The notes under the pieces are model-generated. The model saw only the letters and a program-made list of their open reading frames with translations. It made no database searches and was not told the DNA's origin. A program made the translations under genes and the position numbers. From Candidatus Aenigmatarchaeota archaeon (GTDB taxonomy: Archaea > Aenigmatarchaeota > Aenigmatarchaeia > CG10238-14), in the NCBI GenBank assembly GCA_018304545.1, contig JAGVVZ010000003.1:96987-160986 (forward strand): a stretch of 64,000 bases of DNA, given 5' to 3'. Shown here piece after piece: positions 1 to 9,673 of the stretch (positions are counted from its first letter, which is position 1; every line of letters begins with the position of its first letter).

Positions 1-1
1 A

Positions 2-271
2 GCTCTAATAATATATTCCCTGCTAACTTTCGTGGGAATAATATTCGTGTTACTATTTTCTAAAATGTTTCTTGAAACGTTTGCTCCGCGATACATGCCA
101 GGATTATTCATGTTCAAAATTATAACCATTTTAGGGTTATTACTAGGTTACTTCACTATAGCTATATCGTATTACAGCGCACTGGCAAAGTTTAAGCAAA
201 CTGCTATTCTGACTGTTGTAGAAAATCTGATACTTTTCATTGTCTGCTATTTCCTCTTAGCAACTTTTTAG
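2..271 (+). CDS. C-terminal fragment of a polytopic membrane protein (5' partial)
   Basis: The frame is open to the left edge, so the start lies outside the window. About 89 residues are visible and they are strongly hydrophobic, with about three membrane segments (the strand starting ALIIYSL, the [21 protein letters not shown] stretch, and a final [24 protein letters not shown] helix). It ends 3' to 3' against cysN with a 4-nt overlap. Next to a surface-glycan cluster, the C-terminal end of a polysaccharide flippase/MATE-type transporter would fit, but no diagnostic motif is visible and the family is a guess. Confidence 0.6.
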   Translation, partial: ALIIYSLLTFVGIIFVLLFSKMFLETFAPRYMPGLFMFKIITILGLLLGYFTIAISYYSALAKFKQTAILTVVENLILFIVCYFLLATF

Positions 272-1503
272 TTTAAAACTTCATCTATGATACCGCCTGC
301 TATGGTATTATTATTTTTAACAAGGACAAATCTCCCAAGCTCTGGTATATCTTTGAACTTCTCTACAACCACGGGATTTTTCGTTCTTATGACAACTTCT
401 CCCGCTTCCGTTTCTCTTAACGTATTTTTATCGTCAATCATCTCTAGAGTAGATGTATTTATCTTTCTCAGGATTTCTCTTATCGAACATTTAACTTCCT
501 GTGTGGAACAGCGAAGAATTATATCATTGCTTATATTAAATGGCTCATTGGACATCCAAAATATTTGTGCCTTGAATTCATTGACTGGCTTCTGCACATT
601 ATCGATCTTGGATATAACCTCTCCTCTTTCAACGAAAAGTTGATCTTTTGTTGTTATGCCAATGCACTCTCCGGCTTCTGCCATTCTTTTCTCCTTTTCA
701 AAAACTTCAATGGATCTCACTTCAGTTTCTTTTCTTGATGGAACAAATAATATTCTATCACCAACGGATATTTCACCGCTCTCTATCCTTCCCACAATGA
801 TTCTTTTGTCATCTATTTTGTATACATCTTGAACGGGAAGCCTCAAAGGTTTTTCTGACGGGATTTTTTGTTTTTTAAATGTATCCAAAGCCTCCAGTAT
901 GGTTTTTGCATTGCACCATTTCATGTTGTCAGATTTCCTTGCTACATTATCGCCCATTTTGGCGGATATCGGAATCACATAAGACGGGATTATATCAATT
1001 TTTTTTAGAAATTCCGAAATTTCTTTTTTCAATTTGTTGAACTTTTCCTCATCATAATTTATCATATCCATTTTGTTTATGACTACTATTATTTGATTCA
1101 AACCCAAGAAACTGAGAACGTAAGCGTGTCTCCTCGTCTGTTCTTCTATTCCTTGATTTGCGTCTATTATCAATATGGCAGCTTCTGCTTGGCTAGCACC
1201 GGTCATCATATTTTTCAGAAATTCTTTGTGACCTGGCGCATCAATTATTACATAGTCTCTTTTTTTAGTTTTAAAAAATGTCTGAGTAGTATCAATTGTT
1301 ATCCCTTGATCTCTTTCTTCTTCAAGATGATCCATTACAAAAGAGAATTCCACATCTTTGCCTTGATCTTTGCAAATACTTTCTATCTCTCTCTTCTTCT
1401 CTGCAGGCAGCGAGTCTGTATCAAAAAATAGTCTGCCTATCAAACTAGACTTGCCGTGATCCACATGCCCTACTATAACAATTTTCATGTCTTCTCTTTC
1501 CAC
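268..1503 (-). CDS. cysN: Sulfate adenylyltransferase GTPase subunit (CysN-like)
   Basis: EF-Tu-like GTPase that, with CysD, drives formation of adenylyl sulfate (APS) from sulfate and ATP. The G1 loop GHVDHGKS, G3 DAPGH and G4 NKMD are all intact. The GTPase domain is followed by two beta-barrel domains, about 411 residues in all, which fits CysN without a fused APS kinase. The frame opens further up (1524), but GGTGAT followed 3 nt later by a GTG at 1503 matches the RBS spacing of other genes here; an ATG at 1488 is the other candidate. It directly follows cysD (stop at 1525). CysN and EF-1A share the fold; the cysD partner decides the assignment. Confidence 0.88.
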   Translation of the reverse strand: MEREDMKIVIVGHVDHGKSSLIGRLFFDTDSLPAEKKREIESICKDQGKDVEFSFVMDHLEEERDQGITIDTTQTFFKTKKRDYVIIDAPGHKEFLKNMMTGASQAEAAILIIDANQGIEEQTRRHAYVLSFLGLNQIIVVINKMDMINYDEEKFNKLKKEISEFLKKIDIIPSYVIPISAKMGDNVARKSDNMKWCNAKTILEALDTFKKQKIPSEKPLRLPVQDVYKIDDKRIIVGRIESGEISVGDRILFVPSRKETEVRSIEVFEKEKRMAEAGECIGITTKDQLFVERGEVISKIDNVQKPVNEFKAQIFWMSNEPFNISNDIILRCSTQEVKCSIREILRKINTSTLEMIDDKNTLRETEAGEVVIRTKNPVVVEKFKDIPELGRFVLVKNNNTIAGGIIDEVLN

Positions 1504-1524
1504 ATAATCACCTAAATAATACAC

Positions 1525-2328
1525 TCACATATATCCCAATGATCTCAGCTTTTGCATGATGTATGCCTTCTCTTTATCTTGTGCTCTTCCACTTCTTTCT
1601 GCTGTCTTTGTTGTTTTCAGTTCTTCTATTATTTTATCAAGTGTGTCAGCATCCGAATTTACAGGAACTGTGGCTCTCGTGCATCCCAAACTTCTGTATC
1701 TTCTGCCGTTCTTCGCAAAATAAAGTTTGTTTATTGGAATATTTTCCTGCCTTATATACTCCCATATATCAAGCTCGGTCCAGTGTAAAAGTGGATGGAT
1801 TCTTATGTGATTATCTTCCTCTCCTTTCGATTTAAACTGATCCCAAAGTTCTGCAGGTTGGTTTTTATAATTCCATCTAAATTCTTCATCTCTGGGAGAA
1901 AAATATCTTTCCTTCGCTCTCACTCCGTGTTCATCTCTTCTTATCCCAACTATCAATGCCTTAAATTTGTTTTTCTCTATAACCTTCTTCAGTGATTCTG
2001 TTTTAAGATGTTTGCAACACGTCATCTGATCGTCCATGCAGCATGTAATACCATTGTTCAGGGCTTCTTCGTTTTTGCCTACGATCAAATTGATTCCAAG
2101 TTTTTTAGTCCACTCATCCCTGAACTCATACATCTCAGGAAATTTGAATCCAGTGTCAATATGAATTACGGGAAAAGGAATCTTGCCATAGAACGCTTTT
2201 CTGCACAACCACAAAGTCGTAGTCGAATCTTTGCCAATAGACCATAATAAAGCTATATTCTTGAACTGTTTGTAAGCTTCCCTTATTATGTATATACTAA
2301 GATTTTCAAGTTTCTCTAAGTGATTCAT
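1525..2328 (-). CDS. cysD: Sulfate adenylyltransferase subunit 2 (CysD-like)
   Basis: PP-loop ATP pyrophosphatase of the PAPS reductase/CysD family. The PP-loop SIGKDST lies near residue 30, and the family block GCTRATVPV is near residue 215. At 267 aa it is slightly shorter than the bacterial protein (about 300). It makes APS together with CysN, encoded directly downstream. No APS kinase or reductase is seen nearby, so the product may be used elsewhere or passed to a sulfotransferase outside the window. The C-terminus ends in QKLRSLGYM, resembling the end of two unrelated proteins of this locus. The start ATG overlaps the stop of the upstream phosphatase-like gene by 4 nt, which suggests translational coupling. 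Confidence 0.9.
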   Translation of the reverse strand: MNHLEKLENLSIYIIREAYKQFKNIALLWSIGKDSTTTLWLCRKAFYGKIPFPVIHIDTGFKFPEMYEFRDEWTKKLGINLIVGKNEEALNNGITCCMDDQMTCCKHLKTESLKKVIEKNKFKALIVGIRRDEHGVRAKERYFSPRDEEFRWNYKNQPAELWDQFKSKGEEDNHIRIHPLLHWTELDIWEYIRQENIPINKLYFAKNGRRYRSLGCTRATVPVNSDADTLDKIIEELKTTKTAERSGRAQDKEKAYIMQKLRSLGYM

Positions 2329-3101
2329 TTAAACACCTCTTTGATAGCCTTAAAAACGTCTCTCAGGTTGTTAATTTCTGTCTTGATATTTTTTGTAATA
2401 AGAACTGCGTTTTCGTGATGATCTCCTTTTAGTTCAGTTCCGTCTTTTGTTATTCTGGGCAAAGTCTGGATTTTAGCTTCACCAAATGCACAAAAACCAT
2501 GATCAGAAATTATTATCAGTTTTTTACCAAAGCTTATTAGTTTATCAATAGTTTCATCTATCTTTTCATAATATTCTTCAACGATTTTCTCACCCCAATG
2601 GAAATGTTGAAGCTTATCTAAACTCACATAGCAGACAACGAATAAATCTAAATTTTCATTCCTCAATGTTTCTATAGCTCTGTTAGTTACTTCCGCAATC
2701 TCGGCATCCCATTCTTCTCTGTTGCTTGGTATGCCTAATCCGGGAGCTTCAAAATTAATATTAAAATTATATGGTGGAACTATGAAAGGCACGTTCAATG
2801 CCTTCACTTTTTTGCCCGTTCTTTTTAATATATCCCAAATGAAATCTACTTTTATATCATCTCTGGTTTGTATCTCATTATCAACAACAAATTCATGATG
2901 TCTATGCTCTTCTTCTGTCTTCCCGCTGAATATTGATACCCAGCAAGGAGCACTATAGGGTTTCTGGTCCAATGTCAATACTTTTGACTTGTATTCTTTA
3001 TGCGTCTTTAACATTTTGAAAGTTTTCAGTTTATCTAGATGCCTGTCTATAATAGCCCACGTGGCTGCATCAATTCCTATGACTAACAATTCTGCTCCCA
3101 T
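2325..3101 (-). CDS. Alkaline-phosphatase-superfamily phosphodiesterase/sulfatase-like protein
   Basis: 258 aa with the metal-binding signatures of the AP superfamily. An early Asp sits in VIGIDAATW (residue about 10), the nucleophile region is SAPCWVSIFSG (about 50), SDHGF is near 200 and GDHH near 228. This resembles archaeal type I phosphodiesterase/nucleotide pyrophosphatase proteins, though it is compact. The usual Thr nucleophile position is Ser/Cys-rich here, so specificity cannot be read. It sits between an RHH-type protein and cysDN; a role in processing sulfo- or phospho-sugars of the envelope is inference from context. TTGATC precedes the ATG. Confidence 0.75.
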   Translation of the reverse strand: MGAELLVIGIDAATWAIIDRHLDKLKTFKMLKTHKEYKSKVLTLDQKPYSAPCWVSIFSGKTEEEHRHHEFVVDNEIQTRDDIKVDFIWDILKRTGKKVKALNVPFIVPPYNFNINFEAPGLGIPSNREEWDAEIAEVTNRAIETLRNENLDLFVVCYVSLDKLQHFHWGEKIVEEYYEKIDETIDKLISFGKKLIIISDHGFCAFGEAKIQTLPRITKDGTELKGDHHENAVLITKNIKTEINNLRDVFKAIKEVFK

Positions 3102-3110
3102 ATGATCAAC

Positions 3111-3341
3111 TTATTTTATGTATCCTAGTGCCTTCAATCTCTGCTTCACTTTTTCCTCTTCCTTTTTAGAAAAAACCTGCCCTTTCTTTTCCTCCTCCTC
3201 CAAACTAGCAGTGACTTCTCTCATCACATAAGTCACATAATCGGAAACTGATGTGAAGCCGGTGTTCTCAATCCTTTTTTGGATTTTTTCAAACAGAATT
3301 TTAGGAATAGTTATTGACGTATGTTGTCTTTTATTTTTCAT
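3111..3341 (-). CDS. Small RHH-like (CopG-type) protein with C-terminal RLKALGYIK tail
   Basis: 76 aa. The N-terminal strand HTSITIPKILFEKIQKRI followed by two helices fits a ribbon-helix-helix dimer. A charged Glu/Lys-rich stretch follows, and the chain ends in KQRLKALGYIK. That terminal signature recurs at the ends of CysD and of the 549-aa AP-superfamily protein at 11419-13068. It begins the run RHH, phosphatase, cysD, cysN on the minus strand, with a 9-nt gap to the next gene. It could be the local repressor of that run or an adaptor; only the RHH-like pattern is seen directly. Confidence 0.7.
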   Translation of the reverse strand: MKNKRQHTSITIPKILFEKIQKRIENTGFTSVSDYVTYVMREVTASLEEEEKKGQVFSKKEEEKVKQRLKALGYIK

Positions 3342-3363
3342 ATATTGTAATGTATTGACATTG

Positions 3364-5385
3364 TTATATAAAAGGTCTCTTTATTTTTTTCAGTTTCGGT
3401 TTGATCAAAACAATGATCAAAATCAAAAATGTTGTTGCTGAGATAATATATCTAATCAGGAAATAACTAAATTCTTTATATCTAATCACGTTATCGTCCG
3501 ATGAATCAAACAAATTTAAAGTGTCTAAATACGCTTTTGGTTTTTGATTATCGTAACTCCAGATATTTGATAGAACCTCTGTGAATATCAAATACTTCTT
3601 ACTGGGTTTTTCTTTAATAATATAATTGAATAGCAGTTTGTCCGACTTCACAGATTTTATGTTCAACAAAGAGTCGTCATTAATTAGCTTGCTCCAATCA
3701 TCCTTTGTCAAAATTTTATCTGTTTCATAAATCTTGGATGTATTATGCTTATTCTTGAAAACCAGTACGTCTTCATTATCGACAACCAATTCAAGATCGG
3801 TTTGATTTTTTAAAAATCCGTACTGCATCCAGTCGGTGTCTTTTGCTAATATTATGTATTTAACATTCAGAACGGAAACTGTTTTTCCGAAATTTTTTAT
3901 TCTATCACGACTGAACAGCATGTATTCAATATACTTGGATATGGGATTCAGAGATCTGGAATAAATACCGCCTGCTTCTATATTATCCCCTTGTATCACG
4001 GGTTTTGAGAAGAAATCTGCTGCTGGGTTAGCAAGTCTCTGTCTGGAACTAAATTTAAAATCCATGTATGCATGCCATGGCAAGAAGAGAATATTGAAAT
4101 CCTCTTTGTCTTCTCTGAGATATTCGTCAACATCATACCATGTTTTTGGATATTTTACAGATTCTAATTGGCCATAAAAACCAAAGAACATTGTATAAGA
4201 ATATACGATAGGCGTAAGAAGAGATAATACCACAAAGGCTGCCAAAAAATATCTAGATTTGTTTTTTGATTTTTGGAATTGTTTTACAAAATCCCCGAGT
4301 CCGACACCACCAAAGAACGAATAGAACAGACACAAAATAGCTATGAATTTTTGTGGCTCGCGATAACCTTTGAAGAACGGTATATTTTCAAAAAAGAAAT
4401 TAAACATTTTGGAGAAAATAGGATGCGTCGTTCCTGTAGCTAAAATTAAAGATATTATAGCAGATGCGACCAGAATTTTAGCATATGCACTATATTTTTT
4501 GTTCTTATTGAGAATGAGGAATCCATGCACGGATAGGAACAATATGAGGAAAAATAATAAATACCATAAGTTTATGTGAATTTTAGCATAATCATATCCC
4601 TGCCTCCAAAAACCATGCATTGATGCGAGGTTGAAAAATGTATTGAAGTCGAGTGATGACTTGGATTTGAATATGTCAAGATCCTCCGGTCCGACCCATC
4701 TCTGAAAAGTGATCATATAAGCATCCTTATTTATAACCCACGAAAGAATCCAGTAAGAGTTAATTAAAAAATAAAGCATTAGAACTATACCGAATGGTTT
4801 CAGAAATTTTGAGATGTTCTTCCTGAATAAGTGAACAATAAAAAACAAGAAGAATATGCCGAATATCACCGGTATGAAATGACGGAATATACTAGCAAGA
4901 GTGAGGATAAGTGTTGTCTTGATAATTCTCTCTGTCGTCGGTTTTTCGAAAAATCTCATGAATGTGTTTACAAGCAGAGGCAGAAAGGCATAGCCGATGA
5001 GAAGAAGCAAGTGGCCTGCTAAAAATCTTACAAAAATGAATGGATTTATCATGTATATTAACCCTGCAAAAAATTTACCGATCTTGTTATCAGAAGGACA
5101 TAAGTTGTATGCAAAAACACCGCTGAAGAAGATAATGGAAAATAGAATGATTTTTTGAATTATCCACATTGGCATCAACAATGAGGAAATGAAGATTGCT
5201 GTATGCAAAAGTATTGATGGATTAGGATCTTGAAATGCAGAAATGTAATTACGGAGCTGTGATTTATCCGAGAAAACCATATCCAGAGTCAGCACATAAC
5301 CTGGAAGTAGTAAATTCCACAAAATCAGTATAGAAATTGAAAAAAATAATAAATAAGAAACATAATCATAATTGAACCTTTTCAT
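3364..5385 (-). CDS. Large polytopic membrane protein, GT-C/YfhO-like
   Basis: 673 aa with a hydrophobic N-terminal two thirds (about 12 predicted helices), an extracytoplasmic segment (residues about 400-640) and a final membrane helix before a basic tail. The architecture resembles YfhO- or arabinofuranosyltransferase-like GT-C proteins, which move sugars from lipid carriers on the outer face of the membrane. The soluble region contains blocks such as VLNVKYIILAKD that recur, differently spelled, in the 947-aa protein at 14974-17817 (ILNIKYVIVNYD), so the two appear to be paralogues. It is divergent from the gene at 5429, sharing a 40-nt intergenic region. Substrate unknown. Confidence 0.65.
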   Translation of the reverse strand: MKRFNYDYVSYLLFFSISILILWNLLLPGYVLTLDMVFSDKSQLRNYISAFQDPNPSILLHTAIFISSLLMPMWIIQKIILFSIIFFSGVFAYNLCPSDNKIGKFFAGLIYMINPFIFVRFLAGHLLLLIGYAFLPLLVNTFMRFFEKPTTERIIKTTLILTLASIFRHFIPVIFGIFFLFFIVHLFRKNISKFLKPFGIVLMLYFLINSYWILSWVINKDAYMITFQRWVGPEDLDIFKSKSSLDFNTFFNLASMHGFWRQGYDYAKIHINLWYLLFFLILFLSVHGFLILNKNKKYSAYAKILVASAIISLILATGTTHPIFSKMFNFFFENIPFFKGYREPQKFIAILCLFYSFFGGVGLGDFVKQFQKSKNKSRYFLAAFVVLSLLTPIVYSYTMFFGFYGQLESVKYPKTWYDVDEYLREDKEDFNILFLPWHAYMDFKFSSRQRLANPAADFFSKPVIQGDNIEAGGIYSRSLNPISKYIEYMLFSRDRIKNFGKTVSVLNVKYIILAKDTDWMQYGFLKNQTDLELVVDNEDVLVFKNKHNTSKIYETDKILTKDDWSKLINDDSLLNIKSVKSDKLLFNYIIKEKPSKKYLIFTEVLSNIWSYDNQKPKAYLDTLNLFDSSDDNVIRYKEFSYFLIRYIISATTFLILIIVLIKPKLKKIKRPFI

Positions 5386-5428
5386 AGTGAGTTATTATCA
5401 AAATAAAAATAAAAAGTGAGTGATGATA

Positions 5429-6088
5429 TTGAAGGATATAATAAAAGACGTGTTCCTGAATATATTTCTTCTTTTGATTTTCTCAACAATTTTCTTTTAC
5501 ATATACAACAAAATAAACAGTTTCGATTTTCCGGGTTTGAAGGAAAGATTGTTGTTGTTTTCTGGAATTTTCGGTGTTTTAAGTTTTGTAATGAATTTTG
5601 AAGATTTGATGCTGTTCGCTAAAAATTTGAGAAGTGAAATCATAATTTACAAGATAAGACTCAAATACAGAAGAAATATTTTCGATATAAGATTCAACTT
5701 GCCTAAATTAACGATAAAGAAAATAGATATGGGACAGTGGAATCAGCATGTTATTATCTTCGGGCTCGTGCCGTATCTGGCTTTGCTTGTTGTGTTGTTC
5801 AATTTTTTAAAATTCAACGATTTCATGTTCTTCATACTGCTATTATACATTCCAATATCATTTAAACTAAGGCTGAATCCAAAAATTCCTTTGATATCAG
5901 CACTGCTCTTATTACTGCTCAGCGGCCTTATATTCTCGCAAGGATTTGAGAGCTATGCAAATGTTATTTCTGTTTACGCTTATTATTGCTTGGTCATCGG
6001 CATATCAGTCATTTTTATAGATTATATAAGAAACTCTAGAGAAATTTTTAATTATTCCGATCACAAATATAATCATCCTATGAGGTAA
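5429..6088 (+). CDS. Hypothetical membrane protein at head of sugar operon
   Basis: About 220 aa. Hydrophobic segments lie near residues 10-30, 45-65, 110-130, 135-150, 155-172 and 180-200, separated by a basic loop. No family is recognised. The frame is open from 5420 (GTG), but GTGAT at 5420-5424 followed by a TTG at 5429 matches the RBS-to-start spacing used by neighbouring genes, so the TTG start is preferred; ATG 5423 is also possible. The stop TAA abuts the ATG of the UDP-sugar dehydrogenase, so they are almost certainly co-transcribed. A role in glycan assembly is inferred from position only. Confidence 0.7.
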   Translation: MKDIIKDVFLNIFLLLIFSTIFFYIYNKINSFDFPGLKERLLLFSGIFGVLSFVMNFEDLMLFAKNLRSEIIIYKIRLKYRRNIFDIRFNLPKLTIKKIDMGQWNQHVIIFGLVPYLALLVVLFNFLKFNDFMFFILLLYIPISFKLRLNPKIPLISALLLLLLSGLIFSQGFESYANVISVYAYYCLVIGISVIFIDYIRNSREIFNYSDHKYNHPMR

Positions 6089-7435
6089 ATGTCTATAACC
6101 AATATTTCTGAAAACACAGTTGGTATTTTTGGTTTAGGTTACATAGGCTTGCCGTTCACAGCGGCTTTGGCAAGCGTAGGATTCGATGTCATAGGATGCG
6201 ACGTGGATAAGGAGAAAATAAGAAATTTAAAAAAAACATACAGGGTAAATATACACGAACCCGGGCTTAATGAAACTTTTGAAAGATTCAAAGACAGAAT
6301 AAAATTCACTACCGATGAAAAAGAATTGATGAATAATACGTCAAAAATTTTAGTTACTGTCGGTACGCCTCTGAAAAATGACAGAACTCCCGACTACAAC
6401 TCAATCAACTCCTGCATAGAATCGATAGGCAAAAACCTGAAGAAAGAGCAGCTAATAATTTTCAAATCAACTGTAGTTCCTGGGACCACAGAAGAATATG
6501 TCGCACCTAAATTAAAAGAACTATCTGGCCTAGAACCAGGTAAAGATTTTTATTTGGCATATTCTCCTGAGAGAACCATTGAAGGGATGGCTCTTTATGA
6601 GATATACAATCTGCCCAAAATAGTTGGAGGGATAAATCAAGAAAGCACGAACAGGGCTGCGTCTGTTTTGGAGAAACTTGGTGGGAGTGTAATAAAGGTC
6701 TCTTGCACAAAAGTTGCTGAGATATGCAAAATAACAGACAATTTGTATAGAGCAACAAATATCGCATTGGCTAATGAGTTGGGAATGATATGCGAGAAAA
6801 ACAATATAGATGCTCATGAGGTTGTCAATGCTGTGAATAATGCGTATGAAAGAACGAAAATATTTACTCCGGGACTGGGCGCGGACGGACCATGCCTGAC
6901 TAAAGATCCTGAGATATTAAGATATCACGCCCTTCAGAAAAATGTTGAAATACCGATCATAGAGCACGGCATAAAAATGAACAACTATGCAACGTTGAGG
7001 ATAGCGGACATCGTCTCGGATTTCATAGAAAGAAATAATAACAAAGTGGACAAAATTTCATTTTTGGGCCTTGCATTCAAGGGGCATCCTGAAACGGATG
7101 ATGTCAGAGGATCGCCAGCTATTAGCATATACAACAAACTAAAGGATAAGATTGATAACATGAATGTAGGTCTCTACGATCCTTTAGTTAAGAGAGTTTT
7201 CGATAAAGATACGCATGAAAGATTTGAAGACTCTATCAATGATGCAAACATCGTGATGCTTCTGACCAATCACAAGAAACTCATGAATATAGACGTAAAA
7301 GAAATTTTAGAAAAAACAAAAAGACCGTTGCTTATCGTGGACTGTTGGCACAATCTTAAAGGAGTAGAAAATTTGAACGAAGAAGGAGTTGAAGTATTCA
7401 GAATCGGACATGGTTGGATGAAAAACAACAAATGA
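6089..7435 (+). CDS. UDP-sugar 6-dehydrogenase (UDP-GlcNAc/ManNAc or UDP-Glc type)
   Basis: Four-electron NAD-dependent oxidation of a UDP-hexose (or N-acetylhexosamine) to the uronic acid. The Rossmann motif GLGYIGLPF is at residues 14-22; VGTPL and STVVPGTT blocks follow. The central AEICK...ANELG helix is present, and the catalytic Cys lies in GPCLTKDPE (near residue 268). A C-terminal UDP-binding domain follows. At 448 aa it is full length. The proline/glycine-rich Cys region is closer to WecC-like UDP-N-acetylmannosaminuronate dehydrogenases than to UGDH, but substrate is inference. GAGGTAA precedes the ATG. The downstream aminotransferase and epimerases suggest an amino-uronic sugar pathway. 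Confidence 0.9.
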   Translation: MSITNISENTVGIFGLGYIGLPFTAALASVGFDVIGCDVDKEKIRNLKKTYRVNIHEPGLNETFERFKDRIKFTTDEKELMNNTSKILVTVGTPLKNDRTPDYNSINSCIESIGKNLKKEQLIIFKSTVVPGTTEEYVAPKLKELSGLEPGKDFYLAYSPERTIEGMALYEIYNLPKIVGGINQESTNRAASVLEKLGGSVIKVSCTKVAEICKITDNLYRATNIALANELGMICEKNNIDAHEVVNAVNNAYERTKIFTPGLGADGPCLTKDPEILRYHALQKNVEIPIIEHGIKMNNYATLRIADIVSDFIERNNNKVDKISFLGLAFKGHPETDDVRGSPAISIYNKLKDKIDNMNVGLYDPLVKRVFDKDTHERFEDSINDANIVMLLTNHKKLMNIDVKEILEKTKRPLLIVDCWHNLKGVENLNEEGVEVFRIGHGWMKNNK

Positions 7436-7473
7436 GAATATATAATTTGCAATTCAAAATTATAAGTGATCAA

Positions 7474-8568
7474 ATGAATGTTCCCCTGGCGAATGCATTT
7501 ATCGGAGAAGAAGAAGCTAAGGCCGTTTATGATGTTGTCAAATCTGGATGGATAAGCCAAGGAAAGAAGGTTGAAGAGTTCGAGAATGATTTTAAAAGAA
7601 CGGTAGATGCGAAGCATGCCATAGCTGTTAATAATGGCACGTCAGCTTTGCATGTCTGTTTGATGGCTCTGGGAATAGGACCCGGCGATGAAGTTATTCT
7701 GCCTTCACTAACATTTATTTCTACTGCTAGCGTTGCCTTGTTTCAGCATGCTACACCCGTGCTAGCAGAATGCAATCCCAAAACTTATAATGTTACTGGG
7801 AAGGATATTGAAAAACTGATAACGAAAAAAACAAAGGCAATTATTCCTGTCGATATGAATGGCATGCCAATAGATTATGATGAAATACTAGAAGTGGCAG
7901 AGAAACATTCTTTACCAGTAATTGCTGACAGTGCAGAAAGCCTCGGTGCAACATATAAGAAAAAGAAAATAGGATGTATTGCGCCGATTCATTGTTTCAG
8001 TTTTTTCCCAAATAAAAATGTAACGACGGGAGAAGGCGGAATGGTAACGACAGAGGATGATGAACTAGCAGTGAAAATGAGAAAGATCAGAAGCCACGGG
8101 CAGGAGTGGAGATATCATCATGTCATGTTGGGAAACAATTATAGAATGACTGAGATGCAAGCAGCTTTGGGTATAGTACAATTGAGAAATCTTGATAATG
8201 TTTTAAAGGCAAAGGAAAAAATTGTCAGAAGATATAACGAGGCATTCGCTGATAATAAACATATTCAAACTCCATATGTGCCTGATTATGTGACACGACA
8301 TGCGTGGTATATGTATACTATATCTGTTGACAGAAAGATGAGAGACCAAATTGTTCAGAAACTGAAAGAACATGGAATTGACACGAGATTATCCTTCCCT
8401 CCAATCCATGCACAACCCTTATTCAAAGAAAAATTTGGTTTTCATGAGGAATATTTACCTATAACATTTGATGCGTGGTCTAAATTAATTAACATTCCGA
8501 TAGGACCTAAGATGACTAATGAAGAGCAGGATTATGTAATAAATAATTTAGTTGAGTTGTCCAGATAA
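7474..8568 (+). CDS. DegT/DnrJ/EryC1/StrS family PLP-dependent sugar aminotransferase
   Basis: 364 aa, the usual length. It transfers an amino group from glutamate to a keto-sugar nucleotide. Visible features are the phosphate-binding loop NNGTSALH, the Asp of DSAESLG that contacts the PLP ring nitrogen, and the Schiff-base lysine in FSFFPNKNVTTGEGGM (near residue 180). The frame opens earlier (7414) and overlaps the upstream dehydrogenase, but GTGAT followed 3 nt later by ATG at 7474 gives the family-typical start MNVPLANAFIGEEE. It probably works on a product of the dehydrogenase and epimerases in this cluster. Confidence 0.9.
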   Translation: MNVPLANAFIGEEEAKAVYDVVKSGWISQGKKVEEFENDFKRTVDAKHAIAVNNGTSALHVCLMALGIGPGDEVILPSLTFISTASVALFQHATPVLAECNPKTYNVTGKDIEKLITKKTKAIIPVDMNGMPIDYDEILEVAEKHSLPVIADSAESLGATYKKKKIGCIAPIHCFSFFPNKNVTTGEGGMVTTEDDELAVKMRKIRSHGQEWRYHHVMLGNNYRMTEMQAALGIVQLRNLDNVLKAKEKIVRRYNEAFADNKHIQTPYVPDYVTRHAWYMYTISVDRKMRDQIVQKLKEHGIDTRLSFPPIHAQPLFKEKFGFHEEYLPITFDAWSKLINIPIGPKMTNEEQDYVINNLVELSR

Positions 8569-8593
8569 AAGAACCTAGAAATAAGTGATTTTT

Positions 8594-9604
8594 ATGAGGA
8601 AATTAATAGGAAAAAACATTCTAGTAACTGGTGGCACGGGTTTTATAGGATCACACCTATGCGAGAGGCTTGTTAAGCTAGGCGCAAATCTAACTATATT
8701 GGACAATTCTTTCCGTTCTAGCAAAAGAAATATAGAATCTATTCTAGATAAAGTCGAACTAGTAGAAGCTGACGTCAGAAATTTTGACATTATAAAAAAA
8801 TCTACAAAAGATAAGGATATAGTAATTCATTTAGCAGCAATTCAAGGCACTCAAAACTTTTATGATTATCCTGATTTGGTTCTAGATGTGGGAGTAACAG
8901 GAACACTAAATATTGTAAAATCGGTCGTAGAAAATAAAATAAAACATCTGCTTGTTGCATCTTCGTCCGAGGCTTACAGCACACCACAATATTTTCCAAC
9001 ACCAGAAACGCATCCACTAATAATACCTGATCCCGCTAATCCGAGATTTTCTTATTCTTCAACTAAAATTATCAGTGAGATGTTAACAATTCATTTCGCA
9101 AAAAAGAAAGGATTTGACTACACAATATTCAGACCACATAATGTATATGGACCAAGACTCGGATGGAAACATATAGTTCCAGAATTTATTAAAAGAATCG
9201 TTCTAAATGAAGAATTTACAATTCAGGGAGATGGGTCACAAACTAGAAGCTTCTGTTATATTGACGATGGGATAGACCAACTTATTTTATACCTAACAAA
9301 AGACAAAGCAAAAAACCAGATTTTCAATCTAGGAAATCAGAAAGAATCGACAGTAAATGATATTATTAGACATTTGGAAGAGATATGTGGTAGAAAATTA
9401 AATCCTAAATATGTTGAATTACCTGCAGGCGGAACAACAAGAAGAAACCCTGACATGGTAAAGGCTGAACAAATCTTGGACTATGAACCAAAAGTTGGTA
9501 TAAAAGAAGGTTTGAAGAGAACGTATGACTGGTATAAGAAAGAAATAGAATATTGGTTGAAAAATGCTAAATCAGAAGAATATCCTTGGAATTTAAGAAG
9601 ATAA
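8594..9604 (+). CDS. NAD-dependent sugar-nucleotide epimerase/dehydratase
   Basis: Extended SDR fold. The NAD motif TGGTGFIGSHL is at residues 11-21. The catalytic YxxxK sits in YSSTKIISEM near residue 154, with an upstream SSSEAY element. The C-terminal half has the sugar-nucleotide binding block GDGSQTRSFCYIDD. ATG 8594 preceded by GTGAT is preferred over the GTG at 8585, which overlaps that RBS. It is similar to UDP-glucuronate decarboxylases, GDP-mannose dehydratase-like and UDP-glucose 4-epimerase-like enzymes; the exact reaction cannot be told. About 25 nt separate it from the aminotransferase. Confidence 0.88.
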   Translation: MRKLIGKNILVTGGTGFIGSHLCERLVKLGANLTILDNSFRSSKRNIESILDKVELVEADVRNFDIIKKSTKDKDIVIHLAAIQGTQNFYDYPDLVLDVGVTGTLNIVKSVVENKIKHLLVASSSEAYSTPQYFPTPETHPLIIPDPANPRFSYSSTKIISEMLTIHFAKKKGFDYTIFRPHNVYGPRLGWKHIVPEFIKRIVLNEEFTIQGDGSQTRSFCYIDDGIDQLILYLTKDKAKNQIFNLGNQKESTVNDIIRHLEEICGRKLNPKYVELPAGGTTRRNPDMVKAEQILDYEPKVGIKEGLKRTYDWYKKEIEYWLKNAKSEEYPWNLRR

Positions 9605-9627
9605 AAATTAGTAAATTTTCTATCTAC

Positions 9628-9652
9628 TTTATATAAAAAAATTCTTTTAAAG
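9628..9652 (+). promoter_or_regulatory. TATA-like boxes upstream of cupin gene
   Basis: TTTATATAAAA (9628-9638) and TTTTAAAG (9645-9652) precede the ATG at 9674. The second is about 25 nt from the start, as expected for a leaderless transcript. The cupin therefore probably has its own promoter, distinct from the upstream operon. Confidence 0.5.
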
Positions 9653-9673
9653 TTTAAAAATTATGTTTGATTA

